The notes: generated from the letters alone by a model not told the origin. Counted from the first letter of the stretch, positions 8,102 to 17,515 are shown. The stretch is 45,827 nucleotides of DNA from Pseudomonadota bacterium (GCA_963205265.1 CAUJJI010000141.1:1-45827); one strand, 5' to 3'. Numbers and translations are program-made.

Positions 8102-8758
8102 ATGGCCCGTGCCTGCCGCTCCCAGTTCCGAGGAGCCCGCCTAATCGCCGGAACCGCGATGCTCAGCATCGTCCTGACGGGCTGCGCTGCCGGCGGCGGC
8201 CAGCAGCTTCCGCCGGCGTCCTTCGTGGCCATGCAAGAAGGCCCGGGCGAGGAATACGTGATCGGGCCGCTCGACGAGCTCACCGTCTTCGTCTGGCGCA
8301 ATCCCGAACTGGGTGCCCAGGTCCAGGTGCGTCCCGACGGACGCATCACCACGCCGCTGATCACCGACATGCCCGCGGTCGGCAAGACGCCGTCCATGCT
8401 GGCGGAGGATATCAAGCTGCAGCTTTCGCAGTACATCCAGGACCCGCTGGTCTCGGTCATCGTCAACAAGTTCGCGGGCACCTTCAGCCAGCAGGTTCGC
8501 GTCGTCGGCGCCACCGAGAAGCCGGCCTCGATCCCCTACCGGGCGAACATGACGCTGCTCGACGCGATGATCGCTGTCGGCGGCCTCTCGGAATATGCCG
8601 CGGGCAATCGCGCCAGGCTGATCCGCTTCGACAAGGAAACCGGGCGCCAGCGCGAATTCGCGCTGCGGCTCGGCGATCTGCTCAAGAAGGGCGAGAGCAA
8701 GGCCAACGTCATGCTGCGTCCGGGCGACGTGATCATCATCCCCGAAAGCATGTTCTGA
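8102..8758 (+). CDS. Polysaccharide export lipoprotein (Wza/KpsD-type, exosortase A system)
   Basis: An outer-membrane export component of 218 residues. Basic N terminus, hydrophobic stretch 14-26, then lipobox LTGC with Cys28 as the lipidation site. A poly-export domain starts at EYVIGPLDELTVFVWRNPEL and contains QVRPDGRITTPLI; a SLBB-like domain (QVRVVGATEKPASIPYR, ending MLRPGDVIIIPES) follows. The ATG at 8102 has GAGGA 7 bases upstream; an earlier in-frame ATG at 8042 would put charged residues ahead of the signal. First gene of a ten-gene operon whose next gene starts 19 bp later. Confidence 0.93.
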   Translation: MARACRSQFRGARLIAGTAMLSIVLTGCAAGGGQQLPPASFVAMQEGPGEEYVIGPLDELTVFVWRNPELGAQVQVRPDGRITTPLITDMPAVGKTPSMLAEDIKLQLSQYIQDPLVSVIVNKFAGTFSQQVRVVGATEKPASIPYRANMTLLDAMIAVGGLSEYAAGNRARLIRFDKETGRQREFALRLGDLLKKGESKANVMLRPGDVIIIPESMF

Positions 8759-8777
8759 GCGAGGACGGATCCGACAG

Positions 8778-10301
8778 ATGAACTCGCTCTACGACGAACT
8801 GCTCTCTGCGCTCTACAGCGTCTGGCATCGCCGCTGGCTCGCCCTGGCCGTGGCCTGGGGCGTCTGCCTGCTGGGCTGGCTGGTAGTGGCGCTGATCCCC
8901 AACAGCTACGAATCGCGCGCGCGCATCTTCGTGCAGCTCGACGATGCCCTGGCCGAGCAGGTCGGTATCAATGTCGCCGACCGCAAGCGCGACGTCGAAC
9001 GCATCCGCCAGACGCTGACCAGCGCGGTGAACCTCGAGAAGGTCGTGCGCTCGACGCGCCTCGGCGAAACGGTGACTTCGCCCAAGGACATGGAAAAGGC
9101 GGTCATCGAACTCGCCAAGAACATCACCGTCGTCAGCCAGCAGGAAAACCTCTTCGAGATCACCGCCGTCTCCAAGGAAGGTTCGCTGTCCGATGCCCAG
9201 AATGCCGAGCTGGCCCAGGACATCGCGCAGAAGATGATCGACATCTTCCGCGAGGAGAACCTCTCCGGCAACCGCGGCGAGATGACCGAGACGCTGGAAT
9301 TCGTGAACCAGCAGCTGGCCCAGCGCGAGAAGGAACTGGAAGCGGCCGAGCAGCGCCGCCTGGCTTTCGAAGGCCAGCACCCCGAGATGATCCAGGGCGG
9401 TGCGGCCAACCTGCAGCGCCTGCAGTCCTCGCGCGAGGAACTGCGCAACATCGATGCCGATCTTGCCGCCGCGCAGAGTGCGCTTGCCGCGATCAACGGC
9501 CAGCTTGCCGGCACGCCCAAGACGATGGCGGGCGGCGGTGCCGACGGCGGGGCCCGGTCCTCGCTGGCGCGGGCCAATTCCGATCTTGCCGCAATGCGGG
9601 CGCGTGGGCTGACCGACAGCCACCCCGATGTCGTCGCCGTCAGGAACCAGATCGCTGCGCTGAAAGTCGCCGCGCAAAGCGAGGACAGCAGCGGCTACGG
9701 CACGCCGAACCCGGCCTATGCCTCGCTGCTGTCGATCAAGGCAGACCGCGAAGCCAACGTCCAGGCCCAGATAGCCCGCCGCGGCGCGCTGCAGGCCGAA
9801 GTTGCGGCGCTGACCGCCAGCCAGATCGCCAATCCCGAGATCGCTGCGGAAGCGCAGCGGATCGGACGCGACTACGACGTGCTTCGTCAGCATTACGACA
9901 AGCTGCTGCAGGACCGCGAGGAACTGCGCCTGCGCGGCGAAGTGAAGACCGAGCGCGAGGCGGTGAAGTTCCAGGTGGTCGATCCGCCGACGACGCCGCG
10001 CAAGCCCGTGGCGCCCAATCGGCCGGTCCTGCTGATCGCCGTCTTGCTCCTGGGAGTGGGCGCGGGCTGCGGCGGCGCCTTCGCTCTCGCACAGCTGCGT
10101 TCGACTTTCGCCACCACCGGCAAGCTGGAGCGGGGCATCGGCCTGCCGGTTCTCGGCGCCATCTCGACGACGCTGACTGAGGCCGGCCGCGAGCTGCGCA
10201 AGCGGCGGCTGAAGTACTTCATTGCCGGATCGGGCGGGCTGGCGGCGCTCTGCGTGCTGCTGCTCGCGGTCGAATTCATCCAGCGCGGCATGGTTGCCTG
10301 A
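8778..10301 (+). CDS. Polysaccharide chain-length determinant (Wzz/GumC-type, XrtA system)
   Basis: Inner-membrane polysaccharide co-polymerase of 507 residues that controls polymer length and pairs with the tyrosine kinase downstream. A first membrane helix spans about 18-38, a Wzz domain follows with NSYESRARIFVQLDD, long coiled-coil regions lie around 155-240 and 315-400, and a Pro-rich VVDPPTTPRKPVAPNRP leads to a second helix at about 412-435. A further hydrophobic segment lies at about 480-500. It has no kinase domain of its own; that is encoded separately next door, 10 bp away. Confidence 0.93.
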   Translation: MNSLYDELLSALYSVWHRRWLALAVAWGVCLLGWLVVALIPNSYESRARIFVQLDDALAEQVGINVADRKRDVERIRQTLTSAVNLEKVVRSTRLGETVTSPKDMEKAVIELAKNITVVSQQENLFEITAVSKEGSLSDAQNAELAQDIAQKMIDIFREENLSGNRGEMTETLEFVNQQLAQREKELEAAEQRRLAFEGQHPEMIQGGAANLQRLQSSREELRNIDADLAAAQSALAAINGQLAGTPKTMAGGGADGGARSSLARANSDLAAMRARGLTDSHPDVVAVRNQIAALKVAAQSEDSSGYGTPNPAYASLLSIKADREANVQAQIARRGALQAEVAALTASQIANPEIAAEAQRIGRDYDVLRQHYDKLLQDREELRLRGEVKTEREAVKFQVVDPPTTPRKPVAPNRPVLLIAVLLLGVGAGCGGAFALAQLRSTFATTGKLERGIGLPVLGAISTTLTEAGRELRKRRLKYFIAGSGGLAALCVLLLAVEFIQRGMVA

Positions 10302-10311
10302 GGGGGTCGGG

Positions 10312-11358
10312 ATGAGCGAGCACAGCAAGATCGAAGTCCCCGACGACGGCGCCGGCCGCTCGCTGCTCGAACGGGCGGCGAAGCGTTTCGACCTCGATGC
10401 CTACTCGGCGCCGCCGGTGCCGAGCGGGCTCGCGCAGGTGCGGCCGAAGCCGGTTGCGCGGCCGGTTCAACCGGAACCGGTGGCCGCGCCGGCACAGCCC
10501 GCTGCCGCTAGCGCGCCCCGGATGGCACCCGAGCCGATGGCACCGGAGCCGATGGCACCCGAGCCGATAGTGGTGAAGGAGGAGGTCGTTGTCGCCGCGA
10601 GGGCCGCGCCCGTCGTCTTCCGCGGCCGCGAGCAGCATATTGATCGCGAGCACTTGCTCGCCCAGGGCCTGATCGTGCCCGAAGGCAGCGTCACGGCGCT
10701 GCTCGAGGAGTTCCGCATCGTCAAGCGCCAGCTGCTGCTGCAGGCAGCCGACTTGCGCCGCCAAGGTGTCGGGCCGTCGGCGCAGCGTGTCCTCGTCTGC
10801 TCGCCGCATTCGGGCGAGGGCAAGACCTATTGCTCGGTCAACCTCGCGCTCTCGATCGCCGCGGAGAGGGAGAACGAGGTGCTTCTCGTCGATGCCGACT
10901 TCGCCAAGCCCACCGTGCTCAGCACGCTCGGGCTGCAGGGAGGTCCCGGCCTGATGGATGCCCTGACCGATCCTGCTGCCGACGTAGCCGACTTCGTGAT
11001 CCGCACGGACATTCCCGGCCTGTCGGTGCTGCCTGCGGGCCACGCCACCAATGCCGACAGCGAGCATCTCAATTCCTCGCGCACCCCGCTGGTCCTCGAC
11101 CGGCTGACCGAGGGTGCGCCGCAACGCATGGTGATCTTTGATTCACCGCCCGCACTAGCGGCGGCGCCGGCGGCGGAACTTGCCAAGTTCGTTGGCCAGG
11201 CGGTGATGATCGTTCGCGCGGACAGCACCGGCCAGGGCTCGCTCGAAGATGCGATCTCGCTGCTTTCGGGCTGTCCCAACATTCAGCTTCTGCTGAACGC
11301 CGTCCAATTCAGCCCGAGCGGCCGGCGGTTCGGCTCCTATTACGGATATGGGGGATGA
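10312..11358 (+). CDS. Tyrosine-protein autokinase, XrtA system (BY-kinase)
   Basis: A 348-residue cytoplasmic bacterial tyrosine kinase that works with the chain-length protein. Walker A reads SPHSGEGKT with residues S164-T172; Walker A' is LLVDADFAKP; Walker B is MVIFDSPPA. The C terminus carries a short tyrosine cluster, GSYYGYGG, the expected autophosphorylation site. The N-terminal 110 residues are a Pro/Ala-rich linker with three exact MAPEP units (71-85). The ATG at 10312 follows AGGGGGTCGGG. Its stop overlaps the beta-barrel gene start by 4 bp. Confidence 0.93.
   Translation: MSEHSKIEVPDDGAGRSLLERAAKRFDLDAYSAPPVPSGLAQVRPKPVARPVQPEPVAAPAQPAAASAPRMAPEPMAPEPMAPEPIVVKEEVVVAARAAPVVFRGREQHIDREHLLAQGLIVPEGSVTALLEEFRIVKRQLLLQAADLRRQGVGPSAQRVLVCSPHSGEGKTYCSVNLALSIAAERENEVLLVDADFAKPTVLSTLGLQGGPGLMDALTDPAADVADFVIRTDIPGLSVLPAGHATNADSEHLNSSRTPLVLDRLTEGAPQRMVIFDSPPALAAAPAAELAKFVGQAVMIVRADSTGQGSLEDAISLLSGCPNIQLLLNAVQFSPSGRRFGSYYGYGG
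10521..10565 (+). repeat. Three tandem 15-bp in-frame repeats
   Basis: Units GATGGCACCCGAGCC at 10521, 10536 and 10551 (the middle one has one substitution) encode three MAPEP pentapeptides in the disordered linker of the tyrosine kinase. They are in frame, so copy-number change would alter linker length without disrupting the gene. Confidence 0.85.
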
Positions 11359-13106
11359 CGATCATGTCGCGCTTTCCGGCAGGGTTTCCCGCCCGCACTG
11401 CGCTGGTGTCCGCACTGGTCGCCTGTGCGCTGCCGCTTGAGGCAGCGGCGCAGTCGATCGGCTACGGGGATGTCTCCGGCGGCGCCGATGCGCCCACGGC
11501 CGGCGCGTCGAAGGAAGACGGCTCGGGCGGCAGCAAGGCCTCGCGCCGCTCGCGCGGCAAGAACGGGGGCAAGACCCGCCGCACCAGCATCGAGCCCTAT
11601 ATCGAGGCCGCGCAGGTCGTCACTGCCGAGCTCGAGCCGGGCAACGAGGTCCTGACCTATTCGGTGATCGCCGCGGGCATCGACGCGGATATCGTCGGCG
11701 TGAACAACGCCGCTTCGATTTCGCTGCGCTACGAGCACCGCTTCGGCTGGGGCAAGGCCGAGAACAGCGACGCCGCCAGCGGCGTGGCGCGCGGCTACAC
11801 CACGCTCCTGCCCGGAGTGAAGATCGAAGCCGGTGCCCTGGCCGCGCGCACCAGCACCGACGAGCGCGGTTCCTCCGTGCTCAGCCCGCTGCGCGACGAC
11901 GATACGGTGACGCAGGTCTATTCGGTCTACGGCGGCCCCTCGGTCTCGACCTATGCCGGCGACGTTCAGCTCGATGCGAGCTACCGCATCGGCTACACCA
12001 AGGTCGAGGAGCCCGATCGCTTCCGCGCCGCTCCGGGCGCACCCGCGGTCGACGTCTTCGACGAGAGCACGGTGCAGCTGGCCCAGGTCCATGCCGGGGT
12101 GCAGCCATACGAAGTGCTGCCGGTCGGGATCGGTGCCGGCGCCGGCTACTATCGCGAGGACATCTCCAATCTCGACCAGCGGATCGAGGACTTCAACGCC
12201 CGCGCCGACGTCACCGTCCCGGTCACCGAAAGCTTCGCAGTGATGGGCGGCGTCGGCTACGAGGACGTCGAGATCTCTGCCCGCGATGCCGTGCGGGGCC
12301 CCGGCGGCATACCCGTCGTCGGGCCCGACGGCCGCTATGTCACCGACAAGAGCGGGCCGCGGATCCTGGCCTACGACGTCGACGGCCTCATCTGGGATGC
12401 CGGGGTCCTGTGGCGGCCGAGCCGCCGCACCAAGCTGGAGGCCCATGTCGGCCGCCGCTACGGTTCGACCAGCGTCTACGGGACGTTCGGCTATACGCCA
12501 AATTCGCACAGCTCGCTGAACATCGCGGTCTACGACAACGTCGCCGGCTTCGGCGGCCAGGTGAACCGCGCGCTGGCAGACCTGCCCGTGGAATTCTCCG
12601 CCGTCCGCAATCCGCTGACCGGCGACATCGGCGGCTGCGTGGCGACGCTCGAGCAGAACGGCTGCCTGAGCAACGTGCTCGGCTCGCTGCGGTCCTCGAC
12701 GTTCCGCGCCCGCGGCGTAATGGCCACCTACGCGGTGGAGCTCGGGCGGATCACCACCGGCATCGGCGCCGGCTACGACCGCCGCCGCTACATCGCCGCG
12801 CGCGGCACGGTGCTGGCCGTCGCCAACGGCGTCGTCGACGAGAACTACTGGCTGTCCGCCTATCTCAACGGCAAGATCGACATGCGCTCCAGCTTCTCGA
12901 CCAACGTCTACGCCAACTGGTTCCGGCCCGGCACCGGCTTCGGCGGAGACAAGACCGCTTTCGGCGCCACTGCGGCCTATTACCGCCACCTCACCGACCA
13001 CCTGTCCGCGACGGCCGCGGTGGGCATCGACGGGGTGAACGAGCCCGCGCCGCTGGTGGACGACTGGACCGCCTCGGCTCTGCTCGGCGTCCGCTACAAC
13101 TTCTGA
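11355..13106 (+). CDS. Outer-membrane beta-barrel protein of the exosortase A system
   Basis: A 583-residue secreted protein with signal peptide (hydrophobic VSALVACALPLEAAA, likely cleavage before QS near residue 33) and a low-complexity Gly/Ser/Lys/Arg linker. After that, alternating aromatic/polar strands continue to a C-terminal phenylalanine (LGVRYNF), a hallmark of outer-membrane barrels. It matches the uncharacterised PEP-CTERM-associated family that replaces other outer-membrane components in these loci. One disulfide is possible (GGCVATLEQNGC). ATG 11355 overlaps the kinase stop; a second ATG at 11364 is an alternative. A role as polymer exit pore is inference. Confidence 0.87.
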   Translation: MTIMSRFPAGFPARTALVSALVACALPLEAAAQSIGYGDVSGGADAPTAGASKEDGSGGSKASRRSRGKNGGKTRRTSIEPYIEAAQVVTAELEPGNEVLTYSVIAAGIDADIVGVNNAASISLRYEHRFGWGKAENSDAASGVARGYTTLLPGVKIEAGALAARTSTDERGSSVLSPLRDDDTVTQVYSVYGGPSVSTYAGDVQLDASYRIGYTKVEEPDRFRAAPGAPAVDVFDESTVQLAQVHAGVQPYEVLPVGIGAGAGYYREDISNLDQRIEDFNARADVTVPVTESFAVMGGVGYEDVEISARDAVRGPGGIPVVGPDGRYVTDKSGPRILAYDVDGLIWDAGVLWRPSRRTKLEAHVGRRYGSTSVYGTFGYTPNSHSSLNIAVYDNVAGFGGQVNRALADLPVEFSAVRNPLTGDIGGCVATLEQNGCLSNVLGSLRSSTFRARGVMATYAVELGRITTGIGAGYDRRRYIAARGTVLAVANGVVDENYWLSAYLNGKIDMRSSFSTNVYANWFRPGTGFGGDKTAFGATAAYYRHLTDHLSATAAVGIDGVNEPAPLVDDWTASALLGVRYNF

Positions 13107-13122
13107 TCTGGGGGGTATTCAG

Positions 13123-14322
13123 ATGTTCGACGATTTCTACGGTTTCACGGGACGGCCCTTTCAGCTGACGCCCGATCCGGCATTCTACTTCGAGAGCCAG
13201 ACGCACCAGAAGGCGCTGTCCTATCTCGGCTACGGCCTCTCGCAGGGCGAGGGCTTCATCGTCATCACCGGCGAGGTCGGGGCCGGCAAGTCGACTCTGG
13301 TGGCCCATCTGATGGCGACGATCGACCCGGCCCGGCTGACTGCCGCCCAGGTGGTCACCAGCAACCTCGACGGCGCCGAGATCGTCCACGTCGTCGCGCA
13401 GGCGTTCGGTTTGCCGGTCGAGGGCCACGACAAGGCTTCGGCTCTCGGCGCGATCGAAGCTTTCCTCCATGACGAGGCGCGTGCCGGCCGCCGCTGCCTG
13501 CTGGTCGTGGACGAAGCGCAGAACCTGTCGATAGAAGCGCTGGAAGAGCTGCGCATGCTGTCGAACTTCCAGCTCGGCGCGCATCCGCTGCTGCAGACCC
13601 TGCTGCTCGGCCAGCCCGAGTTCCGCGACAGCCTGCGTGCCCATCCCGGTCTCGAGCAGCTGCGCCAGCGGATCATCGCCATCCATCACCTCGAGGCGAT
13701 GGAGGAAGGCGAAGTGCAGCGCTATGTCGAGCATCGCTTGCGGCGTGTCGGCTGGGCGGGCAATCCGTGCTTCGACGCCGAGATCTTCGCCGAGATCTAT
13801 CGTTCGACCGGCGGCATCCCGCGGCGCGTCAACCAGCTGCTCAGCCGCCTGCTGCTGCTCGGCGCAGTCGACCAGCGCAGCGCGATCAGCCTCGACATGC
13901 TGCGCCAGGTGCTCGCCGAGCTGAGCGAGGACGGCACTTTCGCCGGGCCGCGCCCGGAAGCCGATCCCTACACGATCGCTGCGCCGCAGGTCGAAGAGGC
14001 ACCGGCCGAGGAAGTGCTCGAGGCGGTGACCTTGCCGGTCGCGATGCCGACGCCGGCCGACGCCGCGAAAGTCAAGGCCGCGCTCGACGAGCGCGACGTG
14101 CAGATCGCCGAGCTGCAGCAGGCGGTCATCGAGCTTGCCAATGCGGTCGAAGGTCCCCTGGTCACGGCGGGCCGCGCCACCGCGCAGGAGATCAGCGCAT
14201 TGAAGCAGCAGGTGGCCACGCTGGAAAACCGCTACGTCGAGCTCGAGCAGACGGTTCGTCATACCCTGACGATGCTGATCGAGTGGATCGAGAGCGACGA
14301 CCTTCAGCGGGCGGCTGCGTGA
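13123..14322 (+). CDS. ExeA/GspA-like AAA ATPase, XrtA system
   Basis: A 399-residue ATPase of the exosortase-associated ATPase family. Starts MFDDFYGFTGRPFQLTPDP, typical for the group; Walker A GEVGAGKST at 50-58; Walker B LLVVDEAQNL near 125-135; a sensor/arginine region GGIPRRVNQL in the AAA lid. The C-terminal third is an acidic linker followed by a coiled coil (about 315-380). It has no transmembrane helix, unlike GspA. It probably powers or gates the envelope assembly encoded by the operon. GGGGGG precedes the start by about 8 bases. Confidence 0.9.
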   Translation: MFDDFYGFTGRPFQLTPDPAFYFESQTHQKALSYLGYGLSQGEGFIVITGEVGAGKSTLVAHLMATIDPARLTAAQVVTSNLDGAEIVHVVAQAFGLPVEGHDKASALGAIEAFLHDEARAGRRCLLVVDEAQNLSIEALEELRMLSNFQLGAHPLLQTLLLGQPEFRDSLRAHPGLEQLRQRIIAIHHLEAMEEGEVQRYVEHRLRRVGWAGNPCFDAEIFAEIYRSTGGIPRRVNQLLSRLLLLGAVDQRSAISLDMLRQVLAELSEDGTFAGPRPEADPYTIAAPQVEEAPAEEVLEAVTLPVAMPTPADAAKVKAALDERDVQIAELQQAVIELANAVEGPLVTAGRATAQEISALKQQVATLENRYVELEQTVRHTLTMLIEWIESDDLQRAAA

Positions 14323-14340
14323 CTGCCGGCGGAGCGAATC

Positions 14341-15219
14341 TTGGCCTTGGAGCAACTTCAGCCCACGAATGGATTGTCGGTCGACGTCGAGGACTGGTTC
14401 CAGGTCGGCGCCTTTGAGAACGTCATAGAGCGCGGCAGCTGGGAATCGCTGGCCGACCGCGTCGAGCGCAATTGCGATGCCATCCTGCAGATGTTTGCGG
14501 ACGCCGACGTGTCCGCAACCTTCTTCACCCTGGGCTGGGTGGCCAGCCGCCATCCCCGGCTGATGCAGCGGATCGTGGCGGAGGGGCATGAGCTTGCCAG
14601 TCACGGCTGGGATCATGCCCGCGTGTTCCGCCTGGGCCGGGAGGCATTCGCCCGCGACCTCGACATGAGCCGCAAGGCCATCGAGGATGCCGCCGGGGTG
14701 GGCATCACGGGCTATCGCGCGCCAAGCTTCTCGATCGACCGCCGCACGCCCTGGGCCTACATGATCCTGGCCGAGCAGGGCTTCACCTACAGCTCGAGCG
14801 TCGCCCCGATCGCGCACGACCACTACGGCTGGAGCGATGCCCCGCGCTTCGCGTTCAAGCCGCTGCCCTGGTCGGACCTGATCGAGATCCCCGTCACGAC
14901 CGCCACCTTTGCCGGCCGGCGCCTGGCGGCCGGGGGCGGGGGGTTCTTTCGCGTCCTGCCCTACGGCTTCTCGCGCTGGGCGATCCGCCAGGTCAATCGG
15001 CGCGACGGGCGCCCGGCCGTGTTCTACTTCCATCCCTGGGAGATCGATCCCGGCCAGCCCCGCGTCGCCGATGCCCCGCTGAAGTCGCGGTTGCGGCACT
15101 ATACCAAGCTCGACGGCATGGCCGGCAAGCTGCGCCAGCTCATCGGGGAATTCCGCTGGGGCCGGATGGACGTGCTGGCGAGGCGAGAGGCGGCTAGCGC
15201 CGTCCCGCTGGCGGCATGA
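14341..15219 (+). CDS. Polysaccharide deacetylase, XrtA system (DUF3473 type)
   Basis: A 292-residue NodB-fold deacetylase that removes acetyl groups from N-acetylated sugars. Motif 1 is LSVDVEDWF (12-20), the metal-binding H-x3-H-type motif is in ELASHGWDH, motif 3 is TGYRAPSFS, and the C-terminal FYFHPWEIDP is characteristic of the DUF3473 extension. No ATG fits: the frame opens with TTG at 14341, with GGAG 6 bases upstream, so I take TTG as start. It overlaps the next gene by 4 bp (ATGA). No signal peptide is seen, suggesting action in the cytoplasm. Confidence 0.9.
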   Translation: MALEQLQPTNGLSVDVEDWFQVGAFENVIERGSWESLADRVERNCDAILQMFADADVSATFFTLGWVASRHPRLMQRIVAEGHELASHGWDHARVFRLGREAFARDLDMSRKAIEDAAGVGITGYRAPSFSIDRRTPWAYMILAEQGFTYSSSVAPIAHDHYGWSDAPRFAFKPLPWSDLIEIPVTTATFAGRRLAAGGGGFFRVLPYGFSRWAIRQVNRRDGRPAVFYFHPWEIDPGQPRVADAPLKSRLRHYTKLDGMAGKLRQLIGEFRWGRMDVLARREAASAVPLAA

Positions 15220-16292
15220 ACGCTCCCTTTGCCCGCATCGCGCCCGCGGTTCGCCTGGCCGAGCTGTCGCAGCCCGACGAGATCGCGCGGATCGACGCAT
15301 TCGTCGCCGGCCATCCGCTGGGTACGCCGTTTCATCGGCCGGCCTGGCTCAACGCCGTCGCTATCGGCACCGGCAACCCGGCGCTGGCGCTGATCGCGGA
15401 GCGCCGCGGCGAGATCGCCGGCTATCTGCCGCTCAACGAAATCCACTCGCCGGTCTTCGGGCGACTTCTTGCCTCGAGCGGGTTTGCCGTCGACGGCGGG
15501 CTGCTTGCCGGCGCGGGGCTGGACTGCGAAGCCATGTTCCGCGCGGCCGAGGAGCTGGCCGTCCGCCGATCCTGCCCCTCGATCGAACTGAGGGGCGGCG
15601 CCCTGCCGGAAGTCCGCCCCGGCTGGACGCTGCGCCGGGATTCGCATTGCGGCTTCGTGCGTCCGCTTGCCGGCGACGACGAGGCCCAGCTCAACGCCAT
15701 CCCCCGCAAGCAGCGCGCCGAAGTGCGCAAGGGCTTGGGCAATGACCTGAGCGTCGCAGTCGGCAGCGGTGAGGACGACCGGTCGGCCCATTACGCGGTC
15801 TATGCCGAGAGCGTCCGCAATCTCGGCACGCCGGTATTCCCGCGGGCGCTGTTCGACGCCGTGCTCGACGGTTTCGGCGAAGCGGCCGACATCCTCACCG
15901 TGCGCCACGAGGGGCGGCCGGTGGCGAGCGTGCTGTCGCTCTATGACCGCGGTGCCGTCATGCCCTATTGGGGCGGCGGGACCTGGCAGGCCAGGGCTCT
16001 GCGCGCGAACGACCGGATGTATTTCGAACTGATGCTCCACGCCCGCCGGCGCGGCTGCGACAGCTTCGACTTCGGGCGATCGAAGACGAACAGCGGTGCA
16101 TACCACTTCAAGCGCAACTGGGGCTTCGAGCCCGAACCGCTGACCTATGCCGCCTGGACCGCGCCCGGGGCAGAGAAGCGCGATGCCGATCCGACCAGCG
16201 CCAAGCATGCCTTGCAGATCGCGATCTGGCGCCGCTTGCCGCTGCCGGTCGCCAACCGGCTCGGCCCGCTCATCGCCCGAGGCCTGGGCTGA
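15216..16292 (+). CDS. FemAB-family transferase, XrtA/PEP-CTERM system
   Basis: A 358-residue GNAT-superfamily protein of the FemAB type (peptidoglycan interpeptide and lipid-linked aminoacyl transferases). Landmarks are GTPFHRPAWLNAV, AIPRKQRAEVRKGL, SLYDRGAVMPYWGGG and the closing DFGRSKTNSGAYHFKRNWGFEPEPLTY. It is consistently found in exosortase A operons; a role in adding an aminoacyl group to the polymer or its lipid-linked precursor is plausible but unproven. It is related in fold to the GNAT gene at 4040-5053, so the locus has two such transferases. Overlaps neighbours by 4 and 1 bp. Confidence 0.88.
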   Translation: MNAPFARIAPAVRLAELSQPDEIARIDAFVAGHPLGTPFHRPAWLNAVAIGTGNPALALIAERRGEIAGYLPLNEIHSPVFGRLLASSGFAVDGGLLAGAGLDCEAMFRAAEELAVRRSCPSIELRGGALPEVRPGWTLRRDSHCGFVRPLAGDDEAQLNAIPRKQRAEVRKGLGNDLSVAVGSGEDDRSAHYAVYAESVRNLGTPVFPRALFDAVLDGFGEAADILTVRHEGRPVASVLSLYDRGAVMPYWGGGTWQARALRANDRMYFELMLHARRRGCDSFDFGRSKTNSGAYHFKRNWGFEPEPLTYAAWTAPGAEKRDADPTSAKHALQIAIWRRLPLPVANRLGPLIARGLG

Positions 16293-17515
16293 TGGGCGAG
16301 ATCCTGTTCCTCTGCCACCGGATTCCCTTTCCGCCGGACCGGGGCGACAAGATCCGCTCGCATCACGTGCTGAAGGAGCTGGCCCGCCTGGCTCCGGTTC
16401 ACGTGGCGACTTTCGTCGACGACGAGGGCGACCTGGCGGCAGAGGCCGAACTCGCCGCGATCTCGCGCAGCTACCGGCTGGTGCGCCGCACCAAGCCGCT
16501 GGCACTCGCCGGGCTGGAAGCGCTTGCCCGGCGCCTGCCGGTAAGCCTGACCGCGTTCCACCACCGCCTGCTGTCGGACTATGTCGCCGCCCTGCTGGCG
16601 ACGCGCCCGATTTCGACGATCTACGTGTTCTCCGGCCAGATGGGCCAGTATGTGCCGCACGATTTCGCGGGGCGGGTGATCGTCGATTTCGTCGACGTCG
16701 ATTCCGCCAAGTTCGATGCCTATGCCGCGGCCAAGGGCCTGCGCGGCTGGATCGACGCGCGCGAGGGGCGGCTGCTTCGCGCTGAGGAGGCCCGCCTTGC
16801 CGCGCGCGCCGACGCCAGCCTGCTCATCAGCAGCGCGGAAGCGGAGCTTTTCATGGACAGGCTGCCCGAAGACCTCCGCAACGAGGTTACGGTCCGCGTC
16901 CTCGGCAACGGCATCGACAGCGGCTATTTCGATCCGGCGACGGTCGAGGCCGAGCCACGCATGCTCGCCTGTCCCGGCCCGCGCCTGATCTTTACCGGAC
17001 AGATGGACTATGCACCCAACGTCGCCGCCGCGTTGCGGGTGATCGACGCGATCCTGCCGGCGGTTCGGCAGCGGCTGCCCGAAGCCAGCTTCCATGTCGT
17101 CGGGCGCAATCCGGACCGCGAACTGCTCGGCCGCGACGGCCGCAACGGCTGCCATGTCTGGGGCAGGGTGGCGGACATGCGTCCCTGGCTCAAGGCCGCC
17201 GATCTCGCGATCGTTCCGCTGGAGATCGCGCGGGGCGTGCAGAACAAGGTGCTGGAAGCCATGGCGATGGCCCTGCCGGTGGTGCTGACCGAGGGCGCCG
17301 CCACGGGCATCGATGCGGAGCGCGGCACGCATTTCCTTGTCGCCGACAACGACGAAGCGCTGGCGGCGGCGGCTCTGGCCAGTCTGGCCGATAACGGCGG
17401 TGCGGCGGCCATGGGCGATGCCGCTCGCCGCTGGATCGTCGACAAGGCGAACTGGCAGGCGGCCCTCGCTTCGCTGCCTGCGCTGATCGCGCCACCTGCG
17501 GCCCATGCCGCCTAG
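16292..17515 (+). CDS. Glycosyltransferase family 4-like, exosortase A system
   Basis: A 407-residue GT-B glycosyltransferase. The N terminus is MGEILFLCHRIPFPPDRGDKIR, diagnostic for the PEP-CTERM-associated sugar transferase group; the C-terminal nucleotide-sugar domain has RLIFTGQMDYAPNV, VVGRNP and RGVQNKVLEAMAMALPVV. The only glycosyltransferase visible in this operon; donor and acceptor unknown. ATG overlaps the FemAB stop as TGATG, and its last 11 bp overlap the exosortase gene, so translation is probably coupled. Confidence 0.92.
   Translation: MGEILFLCHRIPFPPDRGDKIRSHHVLKELARLAPVHVATFVDDEGDLAAEAELAAISRSYRLVRRTKPLALAGLEALARRLPVSLTAFHHRLLSDYVAALLATRPISTIYVFSGQMGQYVPHDFAGRVIVDFVDVDSAKFDAYAAAKGLRGWIDAREGRLLRAEEARLAARADASLLISSAEAELFMDRLPEDLRNEVTVRVLGNGIDSGYFDPATVEAEPRMLACPGPRLIFTGQMDYAPNVAAALRVIDAILPAVRQRLPEASFHVVGRNPDRELLGRDGRNGCHVWGRVADMRPWLKAADLAIVPLEIARGVQNKVLEAMAMALPVVLTEGAATGIDAERGTHFLVADNDEALAAAALASLADNGGAAAMGDAARRWIVDKANWQAALASLPALIAPPAAHAA

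Noticed and set aside
10521..10565. PEP-containing repeats considered as a PEP-CTERM sorting signal
   Set aside because: They lie in the N-terminal linker of a cytoplasmic kinase and lack the following hydrophobic helix and basic tail.
12991..15300. Long minus-strand open frame (about 769 codons) antisense to the ATPase and deacetylase genes
   Set aside because: Low-complexity Arg/Ala/Gly-rich product with no domain, typical of a GC-rich antisense shadow; the plus-strand genes have clear motifs.
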